A DNA stretch of 64,000 bases, taken from positions 310,001-374,000 of the forward strand of contig JADJXV010000028.1 in assembly GCA_016720145.1 (NCBI GenBank). The letters are read 5' to 3'. Position 1 is the stretch's first letter. Every line of letters begins with the position of its first letter. The DNA is from Ignavibacteria bacterium (GTDB lineage Bacteria; Bacteroidota; Ignavibacteria; Kapaibacteriales; UBA961). Below are positions 1 to 8,629 of the stretch, in pieces. The translations under genes were made by a program, and so were the position numbers. The notes beneath the pieces were generated by a model. It searched no databases. It saw nothing but the letters and a program-made list of their open reading frames with translations, and had not been told where the DNA came from.

Positions 1-1892
1 AAACGTTCGGTCGTGAGACGGCTGCCAATCTGCGCCTGCACGACATACACACCGCTCGGAAGATTGTTGGTAGAAAAAGTAATGAGTTTTGTTGATTCTG
101 TAATTTGTTGCGATAGAAGGAGATTACCCAAAACATCCGTTACGCGAAGAGAACCGCTGCCGGGATGCTCACCCACATACACCGATACATGGTCGGATGC
201 AGGATTGGGATACACAGACATGGTTTCGTCGGTGAGGAGTTCATCTTCAACACCGGATAATTCCATATCAGTCGCAAATTCAAACATCGACGGCGTATTT
301 GTCGTGGAATAAATCAGCGTTTGCGCGGTAAGAGAATCACCTGCTTCGTACATTTTTCCGCCATTATTCAAATTCACATCAAACATCGGAGAATTACTGC
401 CACTGAGAATGATACCGATTCTGTGTCCAGGTTTGAAGGTGATACCAAGATCGTTGAGTTCGATCGTGGCAGAGTCCGGTGCATTTGGTGTGAGCAAGAG
501 TTCGGAAGCGAGTGAACGTCGAAGTCGAAGCCGTTGAATGCCTTGCGTGAGAATAATCCACTTGCCATCAGGTTGGACATCACAAAGTCGGGCTGAGATG
601 TCAGCGTCGGTGCGATTACACGTGAATTGTACTTTCACACGCGAAGTACCTAAAATTGCTATATCATACGTAAGCGGAGCAGTTGAATAAGCGAGTACAT
701 CTTTACGAGTAAGTAGCGATTGCACATCTTGAGGACCGGTCTCGATTGATGGGGTAGCAGGATTAAATCGTGAACCTCCAATTGTAGGCACGGGTAGCTT
801 AGCATCTGCAGTAAGTGTATCGGGGTCAACGGCTTTTATGTTGATAGGTGGCGCTTCAAAGTGTAGTTTTTTGCCTTCGCGAAAGTAGAGTTTGGCAGTC
901 TTGGAGCCTACATTTTGCCATGAATTGGTAGAATTCCACGAATTATCACCCATCTGATAATACTTTACGGCGGGTTCACTTTCCCAATTATTATTCTCAC
1001 CACGAAGATAATAGTCAAAAAATCTCATCCCCATTTCTGTTGGCTCGCCGACGGCATTTGGAAAGTCGAGTATACCTTGCTTGGCTTGTCCGATATTGGA
1101 GTGTTGCCACGGACCGAAAAGTAGCTTGTGCTTGTATCGGACGCTTACATCGCTCTTGATAGTAATGTCTTGAAATGCACGCAGGACATCGCTCGGGAAA
1201 TGGTCGAACCACCCGCTGCACATAAACATGGGCACCGAAAATTGGTCGGAATTATCGGATTGATTTTCAGACACTTTCCATACATTGTCTTTAAGGGGAT
1301 GCGAAAGCACCAAGTCTTCGGTGATAAACCCTAGTCGTGCCAAACTTGAAGTATGTTCTTTGCGATAGACTCCACCATAATAAAAGTCCTCGTACTTGGT
1401 TTTGAAGTCCTTAATAAACGGTGCTGCGCACACGAGATGCGGCGGTTTTTGCGCTGCAGTCTGGAATTGAATTTGTCCTAATGCCGAGCCACCCCAGGTG
1501 CCGATTTTGCCATTGCACCAGGGTTGAATTGCCAGCCACTCTACGATATCATAGCCGTCTTGTCCGCGATTTGAGGGAGTTACATCGGCATTTTTATTGG
1601 CATAAAAGCCTCGCCAATCGACGATAACATAATTATACTTGGACGTGTCAAAGGGAATACCGGCGCCGCTTTGTCCGTCGAGATTTCGTAATGTAAGTCT
1701 GTAGATTCCTTTATTGTAAGGGGTTTGGATGAGAATTATCGGTTTGGGAGTCGTACTGTCACTCGCATACACATCAGCAAGAAGGAATTTTTTGGAAACG
1801 TCGGCGACGCGGGTGGGGATGGAGATTTCGCGATAGTTTTGAGCATTGAGGAGAGAAGCTGTCAGGAGAAAGACGATAGCGAGAATTTTCAT
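1..1892 (-). CDS. Secreted CocE/NonD-type S15 serine hydrolase with T9SS sorting domain, 3' end off window
   Basis: The minus strand from the ATG at 1892 is open for 630 codons and runs off the left edge without a stop. A signal peptide (MKILAIVFLLTASLLNAQ) opens it. The nucleophile-elbow motif GTWGGSALG is near residues 130-138, a candidate catalytic acid lies in SGWFDHF near 225 and a candidate His in GPWQHSN near 260. This order matches the X-Pro dipeptidyl-peptidase/cocaine-esterase (S15, CocE/NonD) family, followed by its usual beta-sandwich domain. The end is a Por/T9SS type A sorting domain (VYPNPASDHV near 560, then SLRVTDVLGNLL), lacking only its last residues. So the enzyme is probably exported by Sec, passed through T9SS and anchored or released at the surface. 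The substrate (peptide or ester) cannot be told from sequence. Confidence 0.88.
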   Translation of the reverse strand, partial: MKILAIVFLLTASLLNAQNYREISIPTRVADVSKKFLLADVYASDSTTPKPIILIQTPYNKGIYRLTLRNLDGQSGAGIPFDTSKYNYVIVDWRGFYANKNADVTPSNRGQDGYDIVEWLAIQPWCNGKIGTWGGSALGQIQFQTAAQKPPHLVCAAPFIKDFKTKYEDFYYGGVYRKEHTSSLARLGFITEDLVLSHPLKDNVWKVSENQSDNSDQFSVPMFMCSGWFDHFPSDVLRAFQDITIKSDVSVRYKHKLLFGPWQHSNIGQAKQGILDFPNAVGEPTEMGMRFFDYYLRGENNNWESEPAVKYYQMGDNSWNSTNSWQNVGSKTAKLYFREGKKLHFEAPPINIKAVDPDTLTADAKLPVPTIGGSRFNPATPSIETGPQDVQSLLTRKDVLAYSTAPLTYDIAILGTSRVKVQFTCNRTDADISARLCDVQPDGKWIILTQGIQRLRLRRSLASELLLTPNAPDSATIELNDLGITFKPGHRIGIILSGSNSPMFDVNLNNGGKMYEAGDSLTAQTLIYSTTNTPSMFEFATDMELSGVEDELLTDETMSVYPNPASDHVSVYVGEHPGSGSLRVTDVLGNLLLSQQITESTKLITFSTNNLPSGVYVVQAQIGSRLTTER

Positions 1893-2083
1893 GGAATTGC
1901 CTTCTAAAATTGAATGTAAGAATTTTGTGTGCAAATTTACGGCGCAGAGAGCAATTCGATTGCTGTTGGGTTTAGCGGGTGTAAAAATAGCTGGGGGAAT
2001 GGACATTTGGATTACGGTAATTCTGTGATTAGTTAACTGTTACAGCGAAATGTTAATACCAGGAAATGGAAGTGTAATCGCAT

Positions 2084-2661
2084 GTCATGCTGAGTTCCTA
2101 AGGGGCGGAAGCCCACCCCTATCAAAAACAATGACACAAGGCAAATACAACATAGCCCATGATTTTAATCATGGGGTCAAACGTCGCGACAAGAAGTAGT
2201 AAACCGTTTTAACGGTTTTAAAGCTGAGATTGGTTGTAATCATTTCCCCAAAGCAGATGCAACCAATGCTACGGTTTCAACCGCTTAGATACGGCATGCA
2301 GGTTAAAAAAATAACGGTTCTCTGGCAATTTTTGTGGTTGAATTGCTACAGACTCATCGTCCTCCTCAATCGCGTTAGCGATGACATATCGGTAGAGAAT
2401 GAGGACGAATGCACGAGTAAGTCCCGTAGGGACGGAACCTTATAGAATTGACATATCGTCCCTACGGGACTTTGTGGCATATCAGAATCTCGTTTTCTAC
2501 CAATATATCGTCCCTACGGGACTTTGGGCAACATACGATTTTTGGCATTCATCACTCCGTACCACAAAAATTGTCTGAGAACCAAAATAACTCAACTATT
2601 ATCATTATGTTAGCTATATGGTAGAATGAAGAATATTCAATGTGTCATTAGCAGCTTGTTT
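2084..2661 (-). repeat. Composite multi-palindrome repeat, copy A (inverted, with internal extra segment)
   Basis: On the minus strand this repeats the units at 35910-36226 and 36277-36594. The insert proper is 2093-2652. It has the same ordered palindromes, including the one built on CCCATGATT and the one built on ACCGTT, and the same ends (CTTAGGAACT on one side, GCTAATGACAC on the other). About 265 extra bases (2306-2570) sit inside this copy, including the GTCCCTACGGGAC-type palindromes. Its outer flanks read GAGATGCTGAAACAAGCT and CAGCATGAC, so the target is a hairpin variant different from that of the other copies. I see no gene in 1893-2900. Confidence 0.75.
2416..2524. repeat. Cluster of three GTCCC-TA-GGGAC palindromes
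   Basis: Three copies of a 13-base palindrome occur close together: AGTCCCGTAGGGACGGA near 2418, then ATCGTCCCTACGGGACTTTG near 2455 and again near 2507. The last two share about 20 bases exactly. They have the same architecture (short stem, TA or AT centre, a flanking GA or TC) as the clusters at 4395-4556 and 60644-60811, but different stem bases. They lie inside composite repeat copy A. Confidence 0.7.
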
Positions 2662-2709
2662 CAGCATCTCCGCCTGCAGGAGGCACGAGCACGACCATTC
2701 AGCCACGGG

Positions 2710-2734
2710 GATCCTGAAATAAATTCAGGATGAC
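2710..2734. repeat. Solo hairpin repeat, ATCCTGA stem
   Basis: The sequence GATCCTGAAATAAATTCAGG followed by ATGAC folds as a perfect 7-base stem (ATCCTGA/TCAGGAT) around a 7-base loop. It is the same hairpin type, with different stem bases, that receives the composite insert at 2093 and elsewhere. Here it is empty. Confidence 0.5.
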
Positions 2735-2900
2735 AGACGGTAAAAAATCTCGCGAGAGTACTATTTCTGATACACCACAAAAATTATGAGAGAACCCTAT
2801 TTTCTTAAGCAAATCTTAAGATTCACCCAAGGATTCCTGAAACCGTGTGCCCGTAATTTTGCACCGTAAATAACATTTAAGTATTCATTCAGGAAACATA

Positions 2901-3725
2901 ATGAAAAAAACACTCGCTCTCGCACTCGTCGCACTCGCATCCATTGCCTTGCTTGATGCATGCAGCAAAAATACTCCGGCCGCTGACAGTATGCAGAAAC
3001 CGAAGACTCCTGCAACCTCGCAGACTTCGGCGCAACAAGCCGTTCCTGCCGCCAACGAAAACAACGATAAAGACGATGATGAATCTGAGGAAGGAGAATC
3101 GAATCGCGGAACCGCCGCCGTTACGGCACCGACTACTGCACCAATTACCGCACCACCACTCGGTGACGGCAAGACGCTCAACAATCAAAACATGCTCGAC
3201 GCGGTGAGGGGTGAATTTACGGCAAGTGCCAAATATGCTGCCTACGCTAAGAAAGCCGAAGCCGAAGGATACCATGAAATTGCGCTGCTTTTCAAGGCTG
3301 CATCGAGAGCGGAGTTGATTCATGCAAATAATCACACAGCCGTACTTGAAGAGGCAGGACAGCGTATTCCGCCCTTCACGCCGAGTTTTACGGTGAAATC
3401 CACGAAGGAGAATTTGGATGATGCCATTGCATCTGAAGGATATGAAAGTACCACGATGTACCCCGAATTCCTGAAAAATGCCAATGCAGCCGGCAATCAA
3501 CTCTCGCTGATGAGCTTGAATTATGCCTACAAAACAGAGAAAAAGCACAAGCCGCTCTACGAAAAAGCGCTCCTCGCCCTACAGAATAATACCGTCAAAA
3601 CGCTGCCGAAGAGTTATCTGATATGTCAGACCTGCGGCAATACGTATGAGTCCACATCCCCAAAACGCTGCGGCATTTCTATGACGAGCGCCGATAAATT
3701 TATCACGATTTCCGGTCGTGTGTAA
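2901..3725 (+). CDS. Rubrerythrin-like diiron lipoprotein
   Basis: The protein has 274 residues. A lipoprotein signal peptide ends in LLDAC, with the lipidated Cys at 21. An Ala/Pro/acidic linker follows to about residue 95. A ferritin-like domain then carries Glu and ExxH iron-ligand candidates (RGEFTASAKY, RAELIHANNH, YKTEKKHKP). A short rubredoxin-like tail ends in ADKF. Rubrerythrins reduce peroxide at a diiron site using electrons from the tail. The tail keeps CQTC (242, 245) and Cys257 but has Ser260 where the fourth iron-ligating Cys is expected (RCGIS instead of the usual CPxC), so normal FeS4 formation is doubtful. A lipid-anchored, envelope-facing rubrerythrin is less common than the cytoplasmic form. 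Start chosen at ATG 2901, just after AGGAAACATA. It is monocistronic. Confidence 0.85.
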   Translation: MKKTLALALVALASIALLDACSKNTPAADSMQKPKTPATSQTSAQQAVPAANENNDKDDDESEEGESNRGTAAVTAPTTAPITAPPLGDGKTLNNQNMLDAVRGEFTASAKYAAYAKKAEAEGYHEIALLFKAASRAELIHANNHTAVLEEAGQRIPPFTPSFTVKSTKENLDDAIASEGYESTTMYPEFLKNANAAGNQLSLMSLNYAYKTEKKHKPLYEKALLALQNNTVKTLPKSYLICQTCGNTYESTSPKRCGISMTSADKFITISGRV

Positions 3726-3732
3726 CGTGTTC

Positions 3733-3766
3733 GTAGCCCGGAACCGCACCTGCGCTCCCGGGCTAC
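3733..3766 (+). terminator. GC-rich hairpin after the rubrerythrin gene
   Basis: The arms GTAGCCCGG (3733-3741) and CCGGGCTAC (3758-3766) form a perfect 9-base stem with a 16-base loop, 8 bases after the stop codon. The downstream tract is C/T mixed rather than pure T, so termination is possible but not certain. Confidence 0.4.
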
Positions 3767-3821
3767 TTGCTGCCCCCTTTAATTACTATTCCAATATGTA
3801 CTATTTTTGTTCTATAAAACT

Positions 3822-4301
3822 ATGTTAACAGCAACGCATCTTCATGCCATGATTATCCACTTTCCGATCGCACTCCTCATGGCGGGGTTTTTATCGGAAA
3901 TCGTTTCGGTGGTGACCAAGAAAGAATTTTTTAAAAGTGTGGCGTTCTATCTGCTTCTCCTCGGAGCACTTGGCGCAATTGCTGCCTATATCAGCGGCGG
4001 CTATGCAGGTGAAGGAATTGAGGAGGGACCACTCGAAGGTCCAATCGAACTCCACGAAGAAGCCGCATTGATTACGCTCTGGCTTTCGATTATTACAGCA
4101 CTCTTTCGGGTGGGAATACATTTCTTCAAATACGAAAAACCATGGGCGAAATGGGCAGGCGTTCTGCTCTTTACCCTGCTGGTTGGTTCGATCGCCCGCA
4201 CGGGATATTTAGGCGGGGAATTAGTGTATAGTCATGGCGCAGGAGTGCAATTATCGATCCCCGGCGTGACGGCTCCGGCTGCTGCTGATAATGATGATTA
4301 G
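3822..4301 (+). CDS. DUF2231 membrane protein
   Basis: The protein has 159 residues from ATG 3822. An upstream in-frame TTG at 3807 would add five residues and looks less likely. There are four hydrophobic segments. The family hallmark at the N-terminus is present (HLHAMIIHFPIALL: His, then HFP entering the first helix), with a further HE pair (IELHEEAAL) and a glycine-rich third segment. DUF2231 proteins are small integral membrane proteins often found near haem or c-type cytochrome genes. Their function is unknown and nothing adjacent resolves it. It follows the rubrerythrin gene by 96 bases with a hairpin between, so probably separate transcription. Confidence 0.75.
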   Translation: MLTATHLHAMIIHFPIALLMAGFLSEIVSVVTKKEFFKSVAFYLLLLGALGAIAAYISGGYAGEGIEEGPLEGPIELHEEAALITLWLSIITALFRVGIHFFKYEKPWAKWAGVLLFTLLVGSIARTGYLGGELVYSHGAGVQLSIPGVTAPAAADNDD

Positions 4302-4360
4302 TAGTATTGTCGCTCTGGGGCGGTGAAGCTGTTTCAGGAAATAAATTATTGAAGTAGATA

Positions 4361-4601
4361 GGGTTTCCGCAATGGAACGAGTGAAACTTCAGGTAGCTCC
4401 ACTAGGAGCGAAATCTTAATAGAAAATCGACGATTCGTTGAAACAAAGCTCCGTAGGAGCGACATACATACGTCGATTCCACCACCTATATCGCTCCGAT
4501 GGAGCTTCTATGAGTTTTTGGACCTTTTACGATTAATATTTCGCCCTTACAGGGCTACCTGAATGAATTATTTACCATCGGAAATTTTAATGCGGAAACC
4601 C
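4361..4601. mobile_element. MITE-like unit with 11-base terminal inverted repeats
   Basis: GGGTTTCCGCA (4361-4371) is matched exactly by TGCGGAAACCC (4591-4601). Nested inside is a second exact pair, TTCAGGTAGC (4388-4397) and GCTACCTGAA (4554-4563). Between them lie four short palindromes: AGCTCCACTAGGAGCGA (4395), AGCTCCGTAGGAGCGA (4447), TCGCTCCGATGGAGCT (4491) and TCGCCCTTACAGGGCT (4541). The first two point one way and the last two the other, so the whole unit is an imperfect giant palindrome. No ORF of note lies inside. It fills the gap before the response regulator. Confidence 0.55.
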
Positions 4602-4669
4602 AATTGAAATAGAGACGTTACTGAAAAAGACTTGCAGTCAACCTGCGAATTCATAATTACCCAAGAACT

Positions 4670-5341
4670 ATGCGAGTATTAATCATCGAAGACGAGGCAT
4701 CGATTGCGAATTTTGTACGCGACGGACTCCAGGAAGAAGGGTTCGCCGTCGATGTCGCCGCCAATGGCAAAGAAGGCATGCAGCTTGCGCTGATGAACCT
4801 CCATGAATATGATATTATCCTTCTCGATTGGATGCTCCCCGGCGTGAGCGGGATTGAAATTTGCCGCGCCATTCGGCAGGAGAATCGGTTCATTCCGATT
4901 ATCTTTCTCACGGCGAAGGATACGGTCGATGATGCTGTTTTTGGCTTGCAGACGGGCGCGAATGATTATATCCGCAAGCCATTTTCATTTGAAGAATTAC
5001 TGGCGCGGATACGGGTACTGCTACGTTCGAAAGAGAATGAAATTGTTGAATTTACGGCAGCAGGTATCACGCTCAATGTAGAAAAACACACCGTTACGAG
5101 TCATGCACGTTCGGTCGAGCTCACGCAGAAGGAATTTGCCTTACTCGAGTATTTACTGCGGAATAAAGGCAGCGTCTGCCGGCGAACCCGTATCATTGAA
5201 AAAGTATGGGATATTCATTTTGACTATGATAATTCCGTGATTGATGTCTATATCAATGCACTGCGGCGGAAATTGGACACTCCCGGCGCGCCGTCGGTGA
5301 TTACAACCGTTCGCGGAGTTGGATATAAAATTGACGGATGA
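4670..5341 (+). CDS. OmpR/PhoB-family response regulator
   Basis: The protein has 223 residues. The receiver domain occupies residues 1-120 with acidic pocket EDEAS, phospho-acceptor Asp in IILLDWMLPG (about residue 53), the conserved Thr in FLTAKD and Lys in RKPFSF. A C-terminal winged helix (about 128-222) ends in TTVRGVGYKI, the signature of the OmpR/PhoB class. Its stop codon overlaps the start of the sensor kinase as ATGA, so the two form a translationally coupled two-component operon. The closest functional analogues are CusR/CopR-like regulators, but the signal cannot be inferred. Confidence 0.93.
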   Translation: MRVLIIEDEASIANFVRDGLQEEGFAVDVAANGKEGMQLALMNLHEYDIILLDWMLPGVSGIEICRAIRQENRFIPIIFLTAKDTVDDAVFGLQTGANDYIRKPFSFEELLARIRVLLRSKENEIVEFTAAGITLNVEKHTVTSHARSVELTQKEFALLEYLLRNKGSVCRRTRIIEKVWDIHFDYDNSVIDVYINALRRKLDTPGAPSVITTVRGVGYKIDG

Positions 5342-6735
5342 AATTCTCTACTTCTACCATGACCCTGAAATTCAAAAGCAGAATCGCACTCTTTAATACA
5401 CTCGCCGTGGCGGTAACGACGCTTGTGGTGTTTGTGGTGATGTACGCCGTCGTCGGTCAGGCTTCGTACGCGCATCTTGATGATGATCTTCTCGTCGAAA
5501 AAGAAGAGGTATTCAGCAATCTTGACTGGTATCGTGACTCAATAATTATCAATAAAATGCCCGAGTGGGACGAAGCCGAACATAATAAAATAGAAGTAAA
5601 TCCAACGTTTTTGCAAATTGTCGATACCAAGGGCAATCTGATATTCCACTCATCAAATCTCGTCAAAGAACATCTGTTTTTCGCCGGGAATAATCAATCC
5701 GATCTCTTCTATAATAGTGTCATCGGCACGCAGAATATCCGTGCGGGGCAATTCCCAATTCGCAATGAAAGTGGCATAATTATCGGTCAGTTATCGATAG
5801 CAATTTCCCGGCAGGAGTCGTTTGCGATGCTGAGTAGTCTGCTGTGGGTGCTTTGTGTGGCCTTCCCGCTTGTTCTGTTGGTGCAATTTGCTGCGTCCTC
5901 TCTCGCCGCTTCCAAGTCGATCGCGCCTGTCCATCAGCTTATCCGAACAGCTTCAACGATCGGCGACTCGAACATCGGTACCCGTATAGAGCTACCTAAG
6001 CGGAAGGACGAATTATACCTGCTCACCGCAACGATCAACGACCTGCTCGCGCGGATTGAAACAAGTTTGGCGCAGCAAAAACAGTTCACCAGTGATGCTT
6101 CTCATGAAATACGCACGCCCCTTGCAGCAATTCGCGGTACGCTCGAAGTGCTCATCCGCAAGCCGCGCACGCAGGAAGTGTATGAAGATAAAATAGCAGA
6201 TATTATCACGCAGGTCGATCGCCTGCATTCCTTGCTTGATCAATTACTCCATATTGCCCGGCTCGACTCACCGGAGACGAGCGCCAAAAAAGAAAACGTC
6301 GAACTCGCTACAATCACCAACGGAGTAGTTGAAAAATTACGTGAACATGCTGAATTTAAAGGAATTATCATAAAATTGAATATACCTTCGGGCACCTATG
6401 TTACGGGCGATAAACTCTACCTCGAACTCATCCTCGAAAATCTCCTGAGCAATGCTATTAAGTACGGGAAAGAACAGGGGACTATCCGTATAGAATGGGA
6501 GGAAGCCACTCGCACACTCAACGTAATAGACGACGGCATAGGTATCGCAGCCGAAGACCTGCCGCATATCTTTGATCGGTTTTATCGCACCGACAAGTCA
6601 CGGAGTTCGACCATCAAGGGGAATGGACTCGGACTCGCCATTGTTAAAAAGCTCTGTGATTTGCAGCAAATCCTTATTAGTGTTGAGAGTACAAGCGGTA
6701 CAGGCACTACCTTTTCGATGAAGTTTGATCGGTAA
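5338..6735 (+). CDS. Membrane sensor histidine kinase (HAMP, HisKA, HATPase)
   Basis: The protein has 465 residues. TM1 is at about 20-42 and TM2 at about 165-190, bounding a periplasmic sensor region of about 120 residues with no recognisable fold. A HAMP linker follows, then the H-box FTSDASHEIRTPLA (phospho-His near 256), N-box ENLLSNAIKYG, G1 DDGIGI, F-box IFDRFYRTDKSRS and G2 GNGLGLAIVKKLC. All catalytic boxes look intact. An alternative start is the in-frame ATG at 5359 (MTLKFKSRIALFN), which gives the usual short cytoplasmic tail; 5338 is kept because of the ATGA coupling to the regulator gene. Confidence 0.92.
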   Translation: MKFSTSTMTLKFKSRIALFNTLAVAVTTLVVFVVMYAVVGQASYAHLDDDLLVEKEEVFSNLDWYRDSIIINKMPEWDEAEHNKIEVNPTFLQIVDTKGNLIFHSSNLVKEHLFFAGNNQSDLFYNSVIGTQNIRAGQFPIRNESGIIIGQLSIAISRQESFAMLSSLLWVLCVAFPLVLLVQFAASSLAASKSIAPVHQLIRTASTIGDSNIGTRIELPKRKDELYLLTATINDLLARIETSLAQQKQFTSDASHEIRTPLAAIRGTLEVLIRKPRTQEVYEDKIADIITQVDRLHSLLDQLLHIARLDSPETSAKKENVELATITNGVVEKLREHAEFKGIIIKLNIPSGTYVTGDKLYLELILENLLSNAIKYGKEQGTIRIEWEEATRTLNVIDDGIGIAAEDLPHIFDRFYRTDKSRSSTIKGNGLGLAIVKKLCDLQQILISVESTSGTGTTFSMKFDR

Positions 6736-6855
6736 TGATCCACCTCATTCCATCCCGATAATGACAGTGAAAATTTCTTGGCTACTCCAAGAGAATTCCG
6801 TAAGTTACTGTTGAAATTTAACTTCATTTATTACATTCTCAAAGGGCTCTACAGT

Positions 6856-7233
6856 ATGGCAGAATATCCTTACCCGGTCGAAGAAGGTCGTCGTGACATT
6901 CTCATCAGCATTATTCTTACAATACTTACATGTGGGATTTACGGTTTATTCTGGCAACGGTGGCAGATGGCTACCATCAATGCCTGGCAAGGAAGGGAAG
7001 AGTTTGACTTCTGGAAATGGTTTTTCATTTCCATTATAACCTGCGGTATATATTATATTTACATCGAATACAAAATGGCGGAAGCAATCAACAGAATCCA
7101 GCAAGAGCGTGGATTAACAGTTAATACTAATCTCCCGCTTATCTGCCTATTGGTCACGGTCTTCGGCTTCGGAGTCGTCTCAAGCGCCATTCAACAAAGC
7201 GAGATGAATAATTGGTATCCGGAAGTAGGGTAG
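6856..7233 (+). CDS. DUF4234 membrane protein
   Basis: The protein has 125 residues from ATG 6856. A longer reading from TTG 6778 lacks a ribosome site. Three hydrophobic segments are present. The family pattern is clear: RRDILISIILTILTCGIYGL, then FWQRWQMATIN, then a second ISIITCGIYYIYIEYKMAE. DUF4234 proteins are small polytopic membrane proteins of unknown role. The gene stands alone after the two-component operon with 120 bases between, and ends before a perfect inverted repeat at 7267. Confidence 0.7.
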   Translation: MAEYPYPVEEGRRDILISIILTILTCGIYGLFWQRWQMATINAWQGREEFDFWKWFFISIITCGIYYIYIEYKMAEAINRIQQERGLTVNTNLPLICLLVTVFGFGVVSSAIQQSEMNNWYPEVG

Positions 7234-7266
7234 TACACCCTCGCCGACAGATCCCAAGCAAACATT

Positions 7267-7300
7267 GCTAGCCCATGATACTCAACTATCATGGGCTAGC
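7267..7300. terminator. Perfect 14-base-stem inverted repeat
   Basis: GCTAGCCCATGATA (7267-7280) and TATCATGGGCTAGC (7287-7300) pair completely around a 6-base loop. The next bases (GTATTGATG) are not T-rich, so it is not a classical terminator. The core AGCCCATGAT/ATCATGGGCT is shared with one of the four palindromes of the composite repeat (compare 36130-36149). Confidence 0.5.
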
Positions 7301-7762
7301 GTATTGATGAGATATGGGGATGGTTGATTGAATGAGTTATCAATAGAAGTAGTGTGAAAGGCTACTGATGTAAGCTTGCCAATTTATACTTGAAACTAGA
7401 CGGCTTAATTTTCAAAAACAAGAGATGGAAAATTTTAAAACCATTTTAAAAAAAGATGCTTAGTTTCAATTACTATTGTAATTCTAAGCTATCTTTTTGT
7501 CTATTACAGTAGAATATTGGTTCCAAAGCAACAAATGAAAGAAATAAATCAAAAGTTGCACAAGTTCAGTCGCCTACCGTTAACTACCCTTGTGCTATTT
7601 AATCACTATCAACATCGTACAAACATCGATTCTTGTATTGGAATAGAGAACGTTTATTGGTAATTTTGCCTGGTATTTTTCTAAACACCAATTTTCATTA
7701 TTTATTACATGTTGCTTATTGACCTATAAATTTGTCGAATTTTTCACCATTTATTTTCTACC
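7301..7762. other. A/T-rich gap with no gene seen
   Basis: I find no open frame with coding character on either strand, no RNA gene and no repeat matching others in the window. It probably holds the promoter of the DUF6934 gene, but no clear TTG/TAnnTTTG pair stands out. Confidence 0.5.
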
Positions 7763-8218
7763 ATGAATCTACCAAGATATCTATATGCTTCCGAAGAAAC
7801 ATTTTCAGTTTATGAGTTTACGAGTATTGGTCCGAAAGGACCAATAAAAAAAATCGTTCAGTTTGATCAAACTAGTACAGAGAATGTATTTAATCTTGCA
7901 TTTGGGGATGCTGATGATGCAAAATTAGTTTTGAATGACCTGTCGATTTCGAATAATGGCGATAGTATAAAGGTTCTCGTAACTGTTGCCTCTATTGTGA
8001 ACTCTTTTATGGTAAAACACCCCAATGCTTGGATTTTTGCAACAGGAAGTACAGCAGCAAGAACGCGGCTTTATAGAATGGGAATTGCAAATAATTTAGA
8101 AGAAATTACGGAAGATTATGTCGTATTTGGATTGTTAGAGAATGGGATATGGACGGAGTTTGTGAGAGGTAAAGACTACAACGCATTTTTATTCACAAAA
8201 AAAGGGAATCAATCATGA
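7763..8218 (+). CDS. DUF6934-family protein
   Basis: The protein has 151 residues and is soluble, with no signal peptide. I recognise a family common in Bacteroidota by the sequence order YEFTSIGPKGPIKKIVQF, FNLAFGD, NNGDSIKVLVTVAS, WIFATGSTAARTRLYRMGI and GKDYNAFLF. The function is unknown. The ATGA overlap with the next small gene makes them a coupled pair. The neighbouring dead VapBC pair and low GC suggest accessory DNA, and the pair could itself be toxin-antitoxin-like, but that is speculation. Confidence 0.65.
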   Translation: MNLPRYLYASEETFSVYEFTSIGPKGPIKKIVQFDQTSTENVFNLAFGDADDAKLVLNDLSISNNGDSIKVLVTVASIVNSFMVKHPNAWIFATGSTAARTRLYRMGIANNLEEITEDYVVFGLLENGIWTEFVRGKDYNAFLFTKKGNQS

Positions 8219-8421
8219 CCATAGAAGAGCTCAATGCATCGAACATACCAATTATAGTTTTCGATAAGAAATTAGAACAATTACGCGACAAATCGCTTTT
8301 TCCGGAAAAGCTGGCAAAAGCCAATGAAATTCTCTTGAGCGTCGGAATGCCGAAGGAATATTATGAGTCCAACGGTACATCAGCAGTGAGGTCAGCCGGG
8401 GCAAATGATACTGTAGAATAA
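8215..8421 (+). CDS. Small hypothetical protein coupled to DUF6934 gene
   Basis: The protein has 68 residues and starts in the ATGA overlap with the DUF6934 gene, so it is very likely translated from the same mRNA. It is charged, with no membrane segment or signal peptide (LEQLRDKSLFPEKLAKANEI is the longest helix-like stretch). I do not recognise a family. Small partners of this kind often accompany DUF6934 genes, from memory. Confidence 0.55.
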   Translation: MTIEELNASNIPIIVFDKKLEQLRDKSLFPEKLAKANEILLSVGMPKEYYESNGTSAVRSAGANDTVE

Positions 8422-8426
8422 GTATC

Positions 8427-8629
8427 TTACACGAAAACGAATGGTAAAGTAAACACTTGCTGCTTATTTGGGCTTTCGTGGTAGGTCAATACCTCAATCT
8501 CGACGACAACTGAAATTATACAGATACCGTCGATTGTATTTATTACAAACTCTTTGCCGCTCTCGGGTAATCGATCAGCAAATAAATGCGAGATGACTTT
8601 GGTGTCACAATTAAAAAGTTCTGTCCCAT
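8427..8629 (-). pseudogene. Remnant of VapC-type PIN-domain toxin
   Basis: On the minus strand the ATG at 8629 starts MGQNFLI, which should continue into the first PIN motif. A net one-frame shift near 8605 breaks it. The shifted frame reads DTKVISHLFADRLPESG and then INTIDGICIISVVVEIEVL, matching the start of PIN ribonucleases (first Asp in DTKVIS, Glu in VVVEIEVL). The sequence leaves the family after about 60 residues, where PIN toxins normally run to about 130, so the C-terminal half with the remaining catalytic acids is gone. It is clearly non-functional. The start overlaps the antitoxin gene end, as in intact vapBC operons. Confidence 0.65.

Noticed and set aside
2885..3548. Long minus-strand frames opposite the rubrerythrin gene
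   Set aside because: Composition is that of an antisense shadow; the plus strand has a clear lipoprotein and diiron domain.
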